Shown in pieces: positions 42,611 to 52,200 of a stretch of 64,000 bases of DNA; position 1 is the stretch's first letter, and each line of letters starts with the position of its first letter. The notes below the pieces were generated by a model. The model searched no databases. It was not told the origin of the DNA and was given only the letters and a program-made list of their open reading frames with translations. The stretch comes from Hymenobacter sp. BT559 (GTDB lineage: Bacteria; Bacteroidota; Bacteroidia; Cytophagales; Hymenobacteraceae). A program made the translations under genes and the position numbers. Location of the stretch: the NCBI RefSeq assembly GCF_016427535.1, contig NZ_JAELXV010000002.1, forward strand, positions 124,001-188,000, given 5' to 3'.

Positions 42611-43912
42611 CTACTTCTTTCCCGCGCCCATCTCCAGCTTGCGCAGCTGGTCGGCTTTCCAACTCGTGATGGCCACGACCAGCATGGTCATGAGGCCGCC
42701 GAAGACGACGCTCGGCACTGTGCCGATGAGCTTGGCCGCCGTGCCGCTCTCGAAGGCCCCGATTTCGTTGCTCGAACCAATGAAGATGCTGTTCACGGCC
42801 GACACGCGGCCTTTCATGTACTCGGGCGTGTAGGTATGCACCAGCGTTTGGCGCACGATAACTGACACGGAATCGAACACCCCGGTCAAGAAGAGCAGGA
42901 ACATCGAGAAGTAGAAGTTGGTAGACAGCGCGAAGGCCACCGTGGCGGCCCCAAAGCCTGCCACGGCCCACAGCATCTTGCGGCCCGCCCCTTTTTTGAG
43001 GGGCGAGAAGGTCAGGAAAATGGCCATTAGTACTGAACCTACCGCTGGGGCAGCACGCAAGTAGCCAAAGGCGTCGGGTCCGCCGTGCAGAATGTTCTCG
43101 GCAAAGAAGGGCAGTAACGCCACTGCCCCACCAAACAATACGGCAAACATGTCGAGCGACAAGGCAGCGAGTACCAGTTGGTTGTTGAAAATGAACTTGA
43201 TACCGCTAGTGATGCTTTCGCCCATGCTTAGCTTTTCGCCCTCGATGGGGGGCAGCTCGCGGCTGGCAATGCTGATAAAGAATAGCAGCGCTAGGCCCTC
43301 CATGACCATATCGACACCGTAGGCAAACTCGACGCTGCGGTGCAGCAGTAGCCCCCCAATGGCCGGCCCCAGCACTGCCGACGCCTGCCAGGTGGTCGAG
43401 CTCCAGGTTACGGCATTGGCCAGCACATCGCGGCTGGGCAGCAGCTGCGGCATAAAGGAAAACAGCGCCGGCCCCATGAAGCCTCGCGCAATGCCGCTCA
43501 CAAAAATGACTAGATACAGTGGCCACACCACCGTGGCGTGCAGCGCCTCGACGTGCAGGCGCCCGCCCGCCAGCACGCCCGCCAGCGCCGGGTGCGCCAG
43601 CCACCACAGCGTGACGGCGCACAAAAAGAGCACCAGTACGGCGGGCACCACAATGCGCTTGCGCCGCACCGAATCGGCCACGTGCCCGGCGTAGAGCGAA
43701 ACGGTAATGCTCGGAATGGCCTCGGCCAACCCAATGAGACCTAGGGCCAGTGGGTCGTTGGTGAGCTTAAAAATCTGCCAACTCACGACGACACCCTGAA
43801 TTTGGGTAGCCACCGAAAACAGGGCGCGGGCGGTGATGTAGCGGCGAAAATCAGGGATGCGCAGTGCCGCGTAGGGGTCGTGTGGGGTCGGGTCCGGCGT
43901 AGTCGGGCTCAT
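42611..43912 (-). CDS. MFS transporter
   Basis: A 433-residue major facilitator with about 10-12 hydrophobic segments, from the ATG at 43912 (a TTG seven codons upstream is an alternative). ALRIPDFRRYITARALFSVA is the typical start of the MFS_3/EntS-like branch. The loop between helices 2 and 3 has GHVADSVRRKRIV, the family's conserved basic motif. TPEYMKGRVSAVNSIFIGSS is a later family motif. These proteins export siderophores, drugs or sugars; the substrate is unknown here. It is convergent with the LacI-type gene across the perfect palindrome. Confidence 0.88.
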   Translation of the reverse strand: MSPTTPDPTPHDPYAALRIPDFRRYITARALFSVATQIQGVVVSWQIFKLTNDPLALGLIGLAEAIPSITVSLYAGHVADSVRRKRIVVPAVLVLFLCAVTLWWLAHPALAGVLAGGRLHVEALHATVVWPLYLVIFVSGIARGFMGPALFSFMPQLLPSRDVLANAVTWSSTTWQASAVLGPAIGGLLLHRSVEFAYGVDMVMEGLALLFFISIASRELPPIEGEKLSMGESITSGIKFIFNNQLVLAALSLDMFAVLFGGAVALLPFFAENILHGGPDAFGYLRAAPAVGSVLMAIFLTFSPLKKGAGRKMLWAVAGFGAATVAFALSTNFYFSMFLLFLTGVFDSVSVIVRQTLVHTYTPEYMKGRVSAVNSIFIGSSNEIGAFESGTAAKLIGTVPSVVFGGLMTMLVVAITSWKADQLRKLEMGAGKK

Positions 43913-43990
43913 GGGTAGCAAAGCAGAAGGCAAAAAAGGTAAACCGCCTTCCTAAGCAAAAGTATGCACCTGCCAAGCCCGCCGGCCACT

Positions 43991-43998
43991 TATCTTGC
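43991..43998 (+). promoter_or_regulatory. Weak candidate -7 element
   Basis: TATCTTGC, a near-match to TAnnTTTG, lies 37 bases before the small gene at 44035 and 79 bases from the start of the divergent MFS gene. Confidence 0.3.
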
Positions 43999-44034
43999 GC
44001 AGTAGCCGCCACGCGGCGCATTACTGTTCCGCCT

Positions 44035-44418
44035 ATGTTAGCTCCTGGCCTCACCCTCGTGTATCGCCCCGACCTAGGGCTAGTGATTGCGCGCTGGCAG
44101 CGCGAGGTCACGCCCGCCGAGCTGCAGAGTGGCTACCTCGCCATCAGGGCGGCGGCCGACGAGGCGCACTGCAGCCAGTGGCTGCTCGACCTGCGCCGCC
44201 GCGAAGACGTGATTGAGCCCGTAGTTAATGCCTGGTTTAGCCGCGAGTTTGCGCCCTCGCTGCGCGGGCGCTATGCGGCCCCAGTGCGGCTGGCCTTTTT
44301 GGTGTCGCCGCTGCGGGCGCAGCAGCCCGTCACGGCGATGGTATCGGCCGCCGAGGCCGACTGCCAGCGGGCCACGTTCATGGACGAAGCTGCCGCCTAT
44401 GCGTGGCTGGCGAGTTAG
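44035..44418 (+). CDS. Unrecognised small cytoplasmic protein
   Basis: A 127-residue protein of no family I recognise. It has no signal peptide or membrane helix. It is predicted as mixed alpha/beta with two strand-rich parts (LTLVYRPDLGLVIARWQREV near the N-terminus and VRLAFLVSPL in the middle) and a C-terminal helix (DEAAAYAWLAS). The alternating pattern and a conserved-looking WLLDLRRRED recall STAS/SpoIIAA-like single-domain proteins, but I cannot confirm this. It stands alone between two minus-strand genes, 36 bases from the convergent phosphoesterase. Two CCTAGG sites lie in that gap. Confidence 0.6.
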   Translation: MLAPGLTLVYRPDLGLVIARWQREVTPAELQSGYLAIRAAADEAHCSQWLLDLRRREDVIEPVVNAWFSREFAPSLRGRYAAPVRLAFLVSPLRAQQPVTAMVSAAEADCQRATFMDEAAAYAWLAS

Positions 44419-44454
44419 CGCACCACCTAGGGCCTAGGACTCGCACTAATACTG

Positions 44455-45582
44455 CTACAGTGCTACCACGCGCGTTACCTGCGAAAAACCAGGGCCTAGC
44501 AGCTGCACATAGTACAAGCCCGGCGCGAGCCCGTTGCGCTGCCACTCCAGCCGGTGCCAGCCGGCGGGCATCAGGCCTTGATGCAATTGAGCTACCTCCT
44601 GCCCCAGCATATTCAGCACCCGCAGCTGCACCTGGGTAGGGCTGGGCAGTGAGTATTCCAGCCTCGTAAAACCTAGAAACGGATTAGGGCTAGCGGTATA
44701 AAGCTGGGGACTGGTACTGATGGTGCGGTGCAGCACGTAGGTCTCGACCAATACTTGCTTGCGGGTAAAGAACTGCATGGCCAGGCTGTCGGGCGTGGCC
44801 GTGAGAAGCATGGCGCCATAGTCGCTATTGAATACCCGCTGGCTCTCAGGCAGCGGCTTCGGGCTTCTCTGGTGGATGCTCCGGCCTCCCAAGCCGTTGA
44901 TGATGTAGGGAAACCCATCTACCAGCAGGCGCTCATAGATATGGTCGTGGCCCGTTAGCACTACCGAAGCGCCCCAGGCACGGAAGGGCCACTGCAGCGC
45001 CACGGTGTTGCCGTGCTGCCCCGACGAGTAGGGCGCGTGGTGAAAGTACACCACCTTCCAGTGCGCAGTAGAAGCAGCCAACTCGGCTTGCAGCCATTGG
45101 GCCTGCACCGAAGTAGCACTAATGCCATCTGGCTCGGCGGGGTCACTATCTAGGGCGAAAAAGTGCACGTCGCCCCGCACAAAGTCGTAGTAACGCCCAT
45201 TGCCAGGCAGCGTGAAGTAGTCGCGGTAGGCCTCGCCATTGCGGGTGTAGTAGTCGTGGTTGCCGAGCGACGGAAAAAAGCGGTTGGTGGATGCGCTCGG
45301 CCCGTAGCGGCCGCGGTACTTATAGATGTAAGCGTGGTAGTACTGACCAATGTTTTGGTCGATGGTGGTCGAGTCGCCAAAGTCATAGTTATTGTCGCCC
45401 AGCGTGATAATAAAGTCCGGGTTCCAACTCTTCACAAGGTTGGCCACGTCGCGCTCAGCCGGACCTGCAAAGCCGTAATCGCCAATAGCAGCAAAGCGCT
45501 GTCCATAGCTCACGGTAGCTAGTAAGCTCAGACCAAGCGCGACTATAAATACCCGAAAAATAGGATAGAAGTTATAATGCAT
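44455..45582 (-). CDS. Secreted purple-acid-phosphatase-like metallophosphoesterase with T9SS tail
   Basis: A 375-residue exported phosphatase. Signal peptide about 1-27. Metal-binding motifs occur in family order: GDYGFAG, TLGDNNYDFG, LGNHDYY, FHHAPYSSGQHG and LTGHDHIYERL. This set is that of purple-acid-phosphatase-like enzymes with a two-metal centre. From about residue 295 a T9SS sorting domain follows (ASPNPFLGFTRLEYSLPSPT, LRVLNMLGQEVAQL, GLAPGLYYVQLLG), so the protein should be exported by type IX secretion and attached or released at the surface. Likely role is phosphate scavenging from organic esters. Confidence 0.9.
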   Translation of the reverse strand: MHYNFYPIFRVFIVALGLSLLATVSYGQRFAAIGDYGFAGPAERDVANLVKSWNPDFIITLGDNNYDFGDSTTIDQNIGQYYHAYIYKYRGRYGPSASTNRFFPSLGNHDYYTRNGEAYRDYFTLPGNGRYYDFVRGDVHFFALDSDPAEPDGISATSVQAQWLQAELAASTAHWKVVYFHHAPYSSGQHGNTVALQWPFRAWGASVVLTGHDHIYERLLVDGFPYIINGLGGRSIHQRSPKPLPESQRVFNSDYGAMLLTATPDSLAMQFFTRKQVLVETYVLHRTISTSPQLYTASPNPFLGFTRLEYSLPSPTQVQLRVLNMLGQEVAQLHQGLMPAGWHRLEWQRNGLAPGLYYVQLLGPGFSQVTRVVAL

Positions 45583-45776
45583 TATGATTTGCGAATGAAA
45601 TTAGGTAATTAAGTAAGTATTAGCAAAATAAATTAGTAGAGCTCGCAATTAAGGACGAATTTTGAAGCCGAATTACACTTTATAACACTTCGTGAATAGC
45701 TTATTTATTTCGATTATTAATTAATAAGCTAGGCGCATTCTACATATTCTTTTACTTAATAGGTTTCAAAATAAGC
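45583..45776. promoter_or_regulatory. A+T-rich divergent region between phosphoesterase and CotH-like genes
   Basis: This 194-base gap is far richer in A+T than the rest and must carry promoters for both flanking genes. It contains an imperfect inverted repeat TAGCTTATTTATT (45697-45709) / AATTAATAAGCTA (45719-45731), 11 of 13 matched, which could be an operator or a hairpin. No exact TAnnTTTG element was found. Confidence 0.45.
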
Positions 45777-47516
45777 ATGCAGCATTCCTTTACTTTCAAA
45801 TGTACTATAGCTTCCTTTCTTTTGCTGCTAGGCCCAGCTTTTGGTAGTGTAGCTAAAACGATTAAGAATCGCACTGACCAGCCTATAGTGGTAGCACCCA
45901 GCTTTTACTACGTAGACGAGCAGCACCACCTCATTGTAATAAATAAGCCAATTGAGGAGGTTTTGGTTGCTGGCACTGAAAATAGCAGCGAACTCGTTCT
46001 GGATAAAGAATATAGCTTGGTAGGGAGTGGACAGTTGGCAAGCACAGCGAATACCTATATGGTAGAGCACGCTAACACAACCTACACGGTGTATTTTACG
46101 AAGCTGCCTATCGCTACAATCACTACTAAATATGCCATTGTCGATAGCCCCAGCGTGTACGCAACTTTCACGCTGGCAGAAGCTGATGGCACCATCACCA
46201 ACTCTAGCCTAGGCATAGAGGTGCGGGGCGGCAACTCACAGAGCTACCCTAAGAAATCGTATGAGCTTAGCTTTTGGGCCGATACGCTAGGTGCTACTAA
46301 TCGGGATGTGCAGCTTTTAGGAATGCGCACCGATAATAAATGGAATCTGCAAGCGCTGTTCAATGAGCCCATGCGAGCCAATAGCAAGGTAGCAAATGAA
46401 CTGTGGCAAGATATGAGCCACCTCTACTACCAAGACAAAGAGCCGGCCGCTAAGAATGGTATAGCTATGCGCTATGTCGAATTATTTATAAATAATGAGT
46501 ATAAAGGCATTTATACGTTAGGTGAGCGAATTGATAAAAAACAACTAAAGCTAAAAAAATACACAAATACAATTAAGGGTGAATTGTATAAAGGTGCCTA
46601 TTGGGATGGCGCTGTCCTTTTTACTTCGCTGCCAAATTATGATAATAAGAGCCCCTATTGGGGTGGATTTGAATACAAACATCCCGAAGAATATACAGAT
46701 TGGAAGAATCTATATGATTTTGTGCGCTTTGTTGAAACTAGCTCCGATGCTGAGTTTGTAAAGCAATATCAAAGTAAGTTCGATTTGCAGAATGCAGTTG
46801 ATTATTACATCTTTATGAATGTGCTGCGGGCTGGTGATAATTATGGTAAGAATTTGTACATTGCCAAGTACAACGCTGGTGAGCCTTATTTCTATGTGCC
46901 GTGGGACCTGGATGCAGTATTTGGCAACAACTGGATGGGCCTGAATGACAACACAACCAATGACATCTTGACTAATGGCTTTTACAAGCGCTTGAATCAA
47001 GACTGCTCGCCCCTAGGCTTTCGCAGCGTGCTGGCCCGTCGGTGGACCGAGCTGCGGGCTACCATCCTGACGACTGATTACATCATGGCCAAGTTTGAGG
47101 CCAACAACACCTACCTGCGCACTAATGGGGTGTATGAGCGCGAGCATGCCGTATGGTCAGGCTATAGCTACAATGCCAAGCAGCTGGACTACACTGCGAG
47201 CTGGCTGGCTCGGCGCCTGGCGTACCTAGACGGGGTCTTCAGCCAGCAGTGCTCGCTGCTGAGCGCTACTACCAGCAAGCCGGCTAGCCCCACGGTGCAG
47301 TGCTACCCCAACCCCGCTACTGACTACCTGACGGTAGAAGCTACTGCCGCTACCTACGAGGTTAGCATTCAAGACGTAAGTGGCCGGGTAGCGTTGCAGG
47401 CTACTGCCCGCACCCCGGTGAGCCGACTGGATATCAGCCGGCTACCTAAGGGCTTGTACCTGGTGCTGGTGAAAGGCGAAAACTTTGTAGCCACCGAGAA
47501 ACTGGTGCGTAACTAA
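45777..47516 (+). CDS. CotH-kinase-like protein with T9SS type A sorting domain
   Basis: A 579-residue exported protein. After the signal peptide comes a short beta domain, then a CotH-type protein-kinase-like domain (about 110-430). Its motifs are EVRGGNSQSYPKKSYELSFW (ATP-site region), NEPMRANSKVANELW, YKGIYTLGERIDKKQLKL, and the metal-binding VPWDLDAVFGNNW. Spore-coat CotH phosphorylates partner proteins; bacterial T9SS-linked relatives have unknown substrates. The last 75 residues (CYPNPATDYLTVEA, DISRLPKGLYLVLVKG) are a type A sorting domain. The middle of the gene (about 46440-46960) is clearly A+T-richer than its ends. Confidence 0.85.
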   Translation: MQHSFTFKCTIASFLLLLGPAFGSVAKTIKNRTDQPIVVAPSFYYVDEQHHLIVINKPIEEVLVAGTENSSELVLDKEYSLVGSGQLASTANTYMVEHANTTYTVYFTKLPIATITTKYAIVDSPSVYATFTLAEADGTITNSSLGIEVRGGNSQSYPKKSYELSFWADTLGATNRDVQLLGMRTDNKWNLQALFNEPMRANSKVANELWQDMSHLYYQDKEPAAKNGIAMRYVELFINNEYKGIYTLGERIDKKQLKLKKYTNTIKGELYKGAYWDGAVLFTSLPNYDNKSPYWGGFEYKHPEEYTDWKNLYDFVRFVETSSDAEFVKQYQSKFDLQNAVDYYIFMNVLRAGDNYGKNLYIAKYNAGEPYFYVPWDLDAVFGNNWMGLNDNTTNDILTNGFYKRLNQDCSPLGFRSVLARRWTELRATILTTDYIMAKFEANNTYLRTNGVYEREHAVWSGYSYNAKQLDYTASWLARRLAYLDGVFSQQCSLLSATTSKPASPTVQCYPNPATDYLTVEATAATYEVSIQDVSGRVALQATARTPVSRLDISRLPKGLYLVLVKGENFVATEKLVRN

Positions 47517-47524
47517 GCGAGCGC

Positions 47525-48445
47525 CTAGGTTACCTCGGTGCGCGTCAGGGCTTCGTTGAGGCAAATGGCAGCTTTGCTGCCACTGGCGGCGGCCAGCAGC
47601 GCTTGCTGCTGGCCGGGCACCATGTCGCCGGCGGCGTAGAGGCCGGGCACGGTCGTTTGGGCATTCTTGTCAACCCACACCGCGCCTTTGCCGGTGAGGC
47701 GGGCCCCTAGGTCGGCGGCTAGGGCGCTGCGCTGCTCTTGCGGCGGATGTAGAAAAAGGGCGCTGCGCTCGATGTAGCTGCCATCAGTAAACTCGACGCA
47801 GCGTAGGCCACCGCGGACCGTGCCCACCAGCCGCGCAATGGGTTCTGTGCGCACGCTAATGCCTTGGCGGCGCAGTCGCTGCCGGGCATAGTCGGTGAGG
47901 TGGCCAGGCCCGTTGGTGACGACTACCACATCGGCGCTCCAGCGACTGATGAGCAAGGCCAGGCCCACTACGGCCTTGCCCTGGCCGTACACGGCCAGCG
48001 GCTGGTCGCGCACCTCATAGCCGTGGCAGTAAGGGCAGTGCAACACGCTGCTGCCCCACAACTCGCGGAAGCCCGGCAGCGGTGGCAGCATGTCTTCGAC
48101 ACCGGTGGCCAGCAGCACCCGCCGCGCTGTGGCCGTGGTGGGGCGGCCCTGGCCGTTGTGGCCGGTGGCCCGAAAGCCCTGGGCCAGTTTGGTGAGTGTG
48201 GTAATGTTAAACTCGCGCACCTCCACGGTGGGGTAGGGAGCCAACTGCTCGCGCCCAATGTGCAGCAGCGTGGCCGGCCGCACGCCATCACGCGAGAAGA
48301 AGCTGTGCACGGCGCCCGAGGGAGCATTGCGAGTGGGGCCGCCGTCGGCCACCAGCACCCGGCGGCGGCAGCGCCCTAGGGTAAGCGCCGCGCTTAGCCC
48401 GGCACTACCCGCGCCAATGACCAGTACGTCGTAGTCGCTACTCAT
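47525..48445 (-). CDS. FAD-dependent oxidoreductase, GliT/thioredoxin-reductase-like
   Basis: A 306-residue flavoprotein. The FAD-binding Rossmann motif is DVLVIGAGSAGLSAALTLGR, the C-terminal FAD motif GLYAAGDMV. The redox pair is in LHCPYCHGYEVRDQPLAVYG (CPYC), where the CHGYE context is that of gliotoxin-reductase-like and related enzymes rather than the CATC of thioredoxin reductase. The NADPH domain loop (GQGKAVVGLALL) is present, but the usual 2'-phosphate-binding arginines are not obvious (VTNGPGHLTD follows). No thioredoxin gene is nearby. It may reduce a small disulfide or another partner; the function is uncertain. Convergent with the CotH-like gene, 8 bases apart. Confidence 0.85.
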   Translation of the reverse strand: MSSDYDVLVIGAGSAGLSAALTLGRCRRRVLVADGGPTRNAPSGAVHSFFSRDGVRPATLLHIGREQLAPYPTVEVREFNITTLTKLAQGFRATGHNGQGRPTTATARRVLLATGVEDMLPPLPGFRELWGSSVLHCPYCHGYEVRDQPLAVYGQGKAVVGLALLISRWSADVVVVTNGPGHLTDYARQRLRRQGISVRTEPIARLVGTVRGGLRCVEFTDGSYIERSALFLHPPQEQRSALAADLGARLTGKGAVWVDKNAQTTVPGLYAAGDMVPGQQQALLAAASGSKAAICLNEALTRTEVT

Positions 48446-48705
48446 ATAAGTGCGGTATAATTATTTAGAGCTAAGCATAGAATTGCCCCGTTAAACTGGT
48501 AAACGCCGGCTAGGGGTTACGAAACGCGCTAAAAAACTCACTGGCTGCCTGGCACTAGCTTATGGCACAGCCTAGGGTGCCAGCGCGACTAAGGCCGAGC
48601 GCTGGGCACGCACTGGTACTTATTGGAGGAGGGATAGGGCGCGAGCAACTTATTGGGCACGTGGCCAGTTCAAGCCTAACGCTCCCACTCTAAATCCTAC
48701 AAAAT

Positions 48706-49191
48706 ATGAGCAGTATACTGTACCGCCGTTTGCTGGCGGGCTTGCTGGTGAGTGCCGCGGCGGGGGGCATGCCCGCCCTGGCGCAGACCGGCCGGGCGGC
48801 TGTGCCCGCCCCCAATGCCCAGGCCAGCGCCGAGCGCTTTGCCGAGCTGTGCCAGGCCAAGCTTAAGCTCGCCCCCGAGCAGTCATCGTCGCTACGCACC
48901 TACCTCGACCAAGAGGTAAATTACCTGAAGGTGCTGGCAGCGAATGGTATTGCGACCGAAACACCAAACCTGACCGCTACTGAAGCCCAGCAGCTCGACC
49001 AGGTAATGGGCAAGCTGTTGTCGGCAAGCCAACTGCGCGACTATCGCAAGCTAGAGCAAACCTCCCAGGCCCAGACCTACCTCGTCAGCATGGCCCTGCT
49101 GCCGGCTAATGCCGACAACCTGGCCAAGGACAAGCGCCGCCAGCGGCGCAACTCTACTATGATGGCGCAGCGCCTCGACGAAACTGAGTAG
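48706..49191 (+). CDS. Unrecognised small exported helical protein
   Basis: A 161-residue protein with a signal peptide (MSSILYRRLLAGLLVSAAAG, then MPALAQ). The mature part looks mostly helical and has two related segments: KLKLAPEQSSSLRTYLDQEV (about 49-68) and LTATEAQQLDQVMGKLLSAS (about 87-106), each an 'L-x-x-(E/A)Q' helix pair. This recalls Spy/CpxP-like periplasmic proteins, but only loosely. The C-terminus is basic (KDKRRQRRNS). It stands alone and shares a bidirectional terminator with the giant gene downstream. Function unknown. Confidence 0.65.
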   Translation: MSSILYRRLLAGLLVSAAAGGMPALAQTGRAAVPAPNAQASAERFAELCQAKLKLAPEQSSSLRTYLDQEVNYLKVLAANGIATETPNLTATEAQQLDQVMGKLLSASQLRDYRKLEQTSQAQTYLVSMALLPANADNLAKDKRRQRRNSTMMAQRLDETE

Positions 49192-49220
49192 CCCCCGCCG
49201 CTACTTACCGAAGCAATAAA

Positions 49221-49250
49221 AAAGGCCCTTCCCGAGCGGGAAGGGCCTTT
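49221..49250. terminator. Bidirectional terminator AAAGGCCCTTCCC type
   Basis: AAAGGCCCTTCCC (49221-49233) and GGGAAGGGCCTTT (49238-49250) pair perfectly around GAGC with A-runs and T-runs on each side. It serves the small exported gene and the giant DUF11 gene. It is nearly the same sequence as the hairpin at 58200-58235. Confidence 0.92.
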
Positions 49251-49276
49251 TTAGTACCTAGGGCACCTCTAGTGGC

Positions 49277-52200
49277 TTACTCCTTGGTCAGACGCAGCGC
49301 CTGGCGCAGGGGCGAGCCATCGGGCTGCGTGCCGGCTACCACTAGCAGGTAGCTGCCGCTGGCCAAGCCAGCCAGCTCCAGGAGCTGCGGCTGGCCGCCA
49401 CCTAGGGCCCAGGTGCGCACCGTGCGGCCGGTAGCATCGAGCAGCTGTACCTGGAAGGTGGCTGCGGTGGGCAGCTGGCTCAGGTCCAGCGTAGTGCGGT
49501 CGGCCACGGGGTTGGGGTACACGCTCAGGCTTACGGTAGCAACTTTGGGGAAGCTTACCGTGCGCTGGGGCGAGTAGGTAGCCGTGCCGTCGAGGTCTAC
49601 CTGGTGCAGGCGGTAGTAGACCGGGCCGGTGGCCTTGGCTGCCACGCCCGCATCGGTGAGGGTGTAGGCGCTAGCCGCGGCCTTGGTGCCCTGGGCCGCT
49701 ACCCGGCCGATGGCTACGAAGGTGGTGCCGTCGAAGCTGCGCTCAACCTCGAAGTAGGCGCTGTTGACTTCCGAAGCAGTGGTCCAGCTGAGTAGCGCGT
49801 CGCGCTGCTGCACGGCCCGCGCCCCAAACTCAACCAGCACTACCGGCAGTGGCGTGCCGCCGATGGTGAACGTGACCGGCTGCGTGGTGAGGCCGCCATA
49901 CTGGTCGGTGGTCGTGATATTCAGAGTATAGCTGCCCGCGAGCAAGCTGCTGGGCGTCTGTACCTGAATCTGACCCGTAGCAGCGTTCAGTACCAGGCCT
50001 AGCTGCGAGAGGTTGGTGATGTTGTTATACTGCGAGCTCGTGAACACACCGGTCGAAGAGGCGGCGGCTACCCCACTGGCAGCTCCGCTTTGCAGCGTGC
50101 CGCTAGCGGTGTTATACAGCTGCGAACTGGTGTTGTATACGGCGCCGTTGTTGTCGGCCACGAAAGAGATGACATCGTTGGCGGCGTAAGCAGCGGTCGA
50201 AGCCTTCACGGGGGTGTTAGCATACACAGCGGCATTGTCGGCCCCCACCGGGATGGTGTAGAGGGCAGGGGCGCTGGCCAGGGCTGGGGCGCCGTTATCA
50301 GTAGCCAGGTAATTGAAGAACGCGTTGCCCGCAAAGCCGGCAGCCGGCGTGTACTTCAAGGTCTGAGCCTGGGAAGGAGCCAGGTTGAGCTGTGAGGTGC
50401 CACCCAGCAGGTTGGCGCTGGTGATAGCCGTGTACGTGCTACCGCTGCTGTTGTAGAACAAGGTGCCGCTGGTAGGCAGACTAGTGAGCGTGTAGCTACT
50501 CACGCTGCCGTCGGGGTCGGTAGCTTGCAGCGGCGAGATGGGCGCTTGCTGAGCGGTATTGCCCTCGGGCGTTTGCAGTGAGTTCACGATGTTGCTGGCT
50601 ACGGGCGGCTGGTTGGCAGCCGTGGTCGTGAGGCTGGCCGTGTTGGGTGCCTGGGTAGCCAGCTCGGTGGTGGCCGTGCTCACAGTGCTCGTGAGGGTGT
50701 AGCCCACTGAGCTCGTAATGGTGCTAGGGGCCGTCAGCGTGATGGTGTACTGCACTGCCTGGGCTGCCGCATTAGCGGCCGCCGTGCCCGAGTAGCCGGG
50801 CAGGCTGGCTACGGTGGGGAAGGTAACGAGGCCGGTGTTGGCATCGTAGCTGCCGCCGCTCACTATCACGCCCACTAGGCCGATGGGCAGCTGCACGGTG
50901 GTGTTCACAGCGCTGGCCGCCGAGGGGCCCACGTTGCGGGTCGTCACGAAGTACGTGGCCGACGAGTTAGGCGCAATGGTGCTCGGGCCGCTTAGGGTCG
51001 TGGTCACGTCGGCGCGCGGCGCGAAGGGCAGCGTTACGGTAGCCACGTTGTTGTTCGGGTTCGAGTCGCTATTGGTAGTGCTCACGTAGGAGGTTGCCGC
51101 CAGTGAGGTTGTGTTGCCAGGCACATTGTTGATAGTAGCCGTGAAGTTGTTGCTCACGCCCACTGCCTGGCTGCCTAGGGTGTTGAAAGTGGCTACGCCG
51201 GTGGCCGGGTCGTAGCTGCCGTTGCTCAGCACCACGTCTGCTGGGTTGAGGCCAGCCGGAAGCTGCAGGCGCAGAACCACGTTGCTAGCTGCAGCGCTCG
51301 ACGTGCTGGCGTTGGCGGCCGTGGCAGTGAAGGTGACCGAGCCGCCCGCTATTACCGGGTTCGCAGCACTTATAGCAGCGCCCCCTACAGTAGCCGCAAT
51401 GGTCGTCGACTCATCGAGCAAGTTGGTGTTCGAGGAGTTCACCGTGGTGTTCACGGTAGCCGAGTTGTTGTTCAAATTTGGGTCGTTGCCGGCGGGCGTC
51501 ACGGCCACCTGGGCCGTCACGGTGAGGGGCGTAGTTGTGGGCGCTACAAACGAGATGGTGTTGCTGACCGCACCTGCGGCGCCTACGGCCTGGTCGGTCA
51601 GGGCTGGGAAGGTTACTACACCTGTGCTGCTATTGTACGAGCCACCGCCGCTCACCTGCACGTTGCTCAGGCCTGAGGGCAGCTGCACCGTGGTCGTCGA
51701 ACTGGGGTTCACCGAAGAACCGGCATTGGTGGTAGCTACGGTGTAGGTTACTAGGTTGCCCTGCGCCGTGGTGCTAGGGCCGCTTAGGGCCACATTTACA
51801 TCGGCGGTCGGGGCCGGAGTCGTCGTAATGCTAGCGGCGTTGTTGGTCGCGTTGGTTTCCTGCGAGGTCGTCGACACGGCTGCCGTTACGGGGAAGCCAG
51901 TACTGGCGGGCGCCGCGAAGGTTACGTAGGTGAGTACCGAGGCGCCGGCCGCTTGGGTAGAGGCCACGGCCGCCGTGGGCAGCGTGAGCAGGCCCGTGGT
52001 AGCGTTGTAGGCACCGGCGGGCAGTGCAATGGCCGTTCCGTTGGCATTGGTTAGGGCTACCGACGACAAGCCGGCTGGTAGCTGTACCGTCTGCACCACG
52101 CCCGCCGCCTGAGTGGGGCCGTTGTTGGTGGTCGTTACGGCGTAAGTGGCCGGCTGGCCCACCGTGGGAGCGGTGGAGCCGCTTATCGACGTCGTCATGT

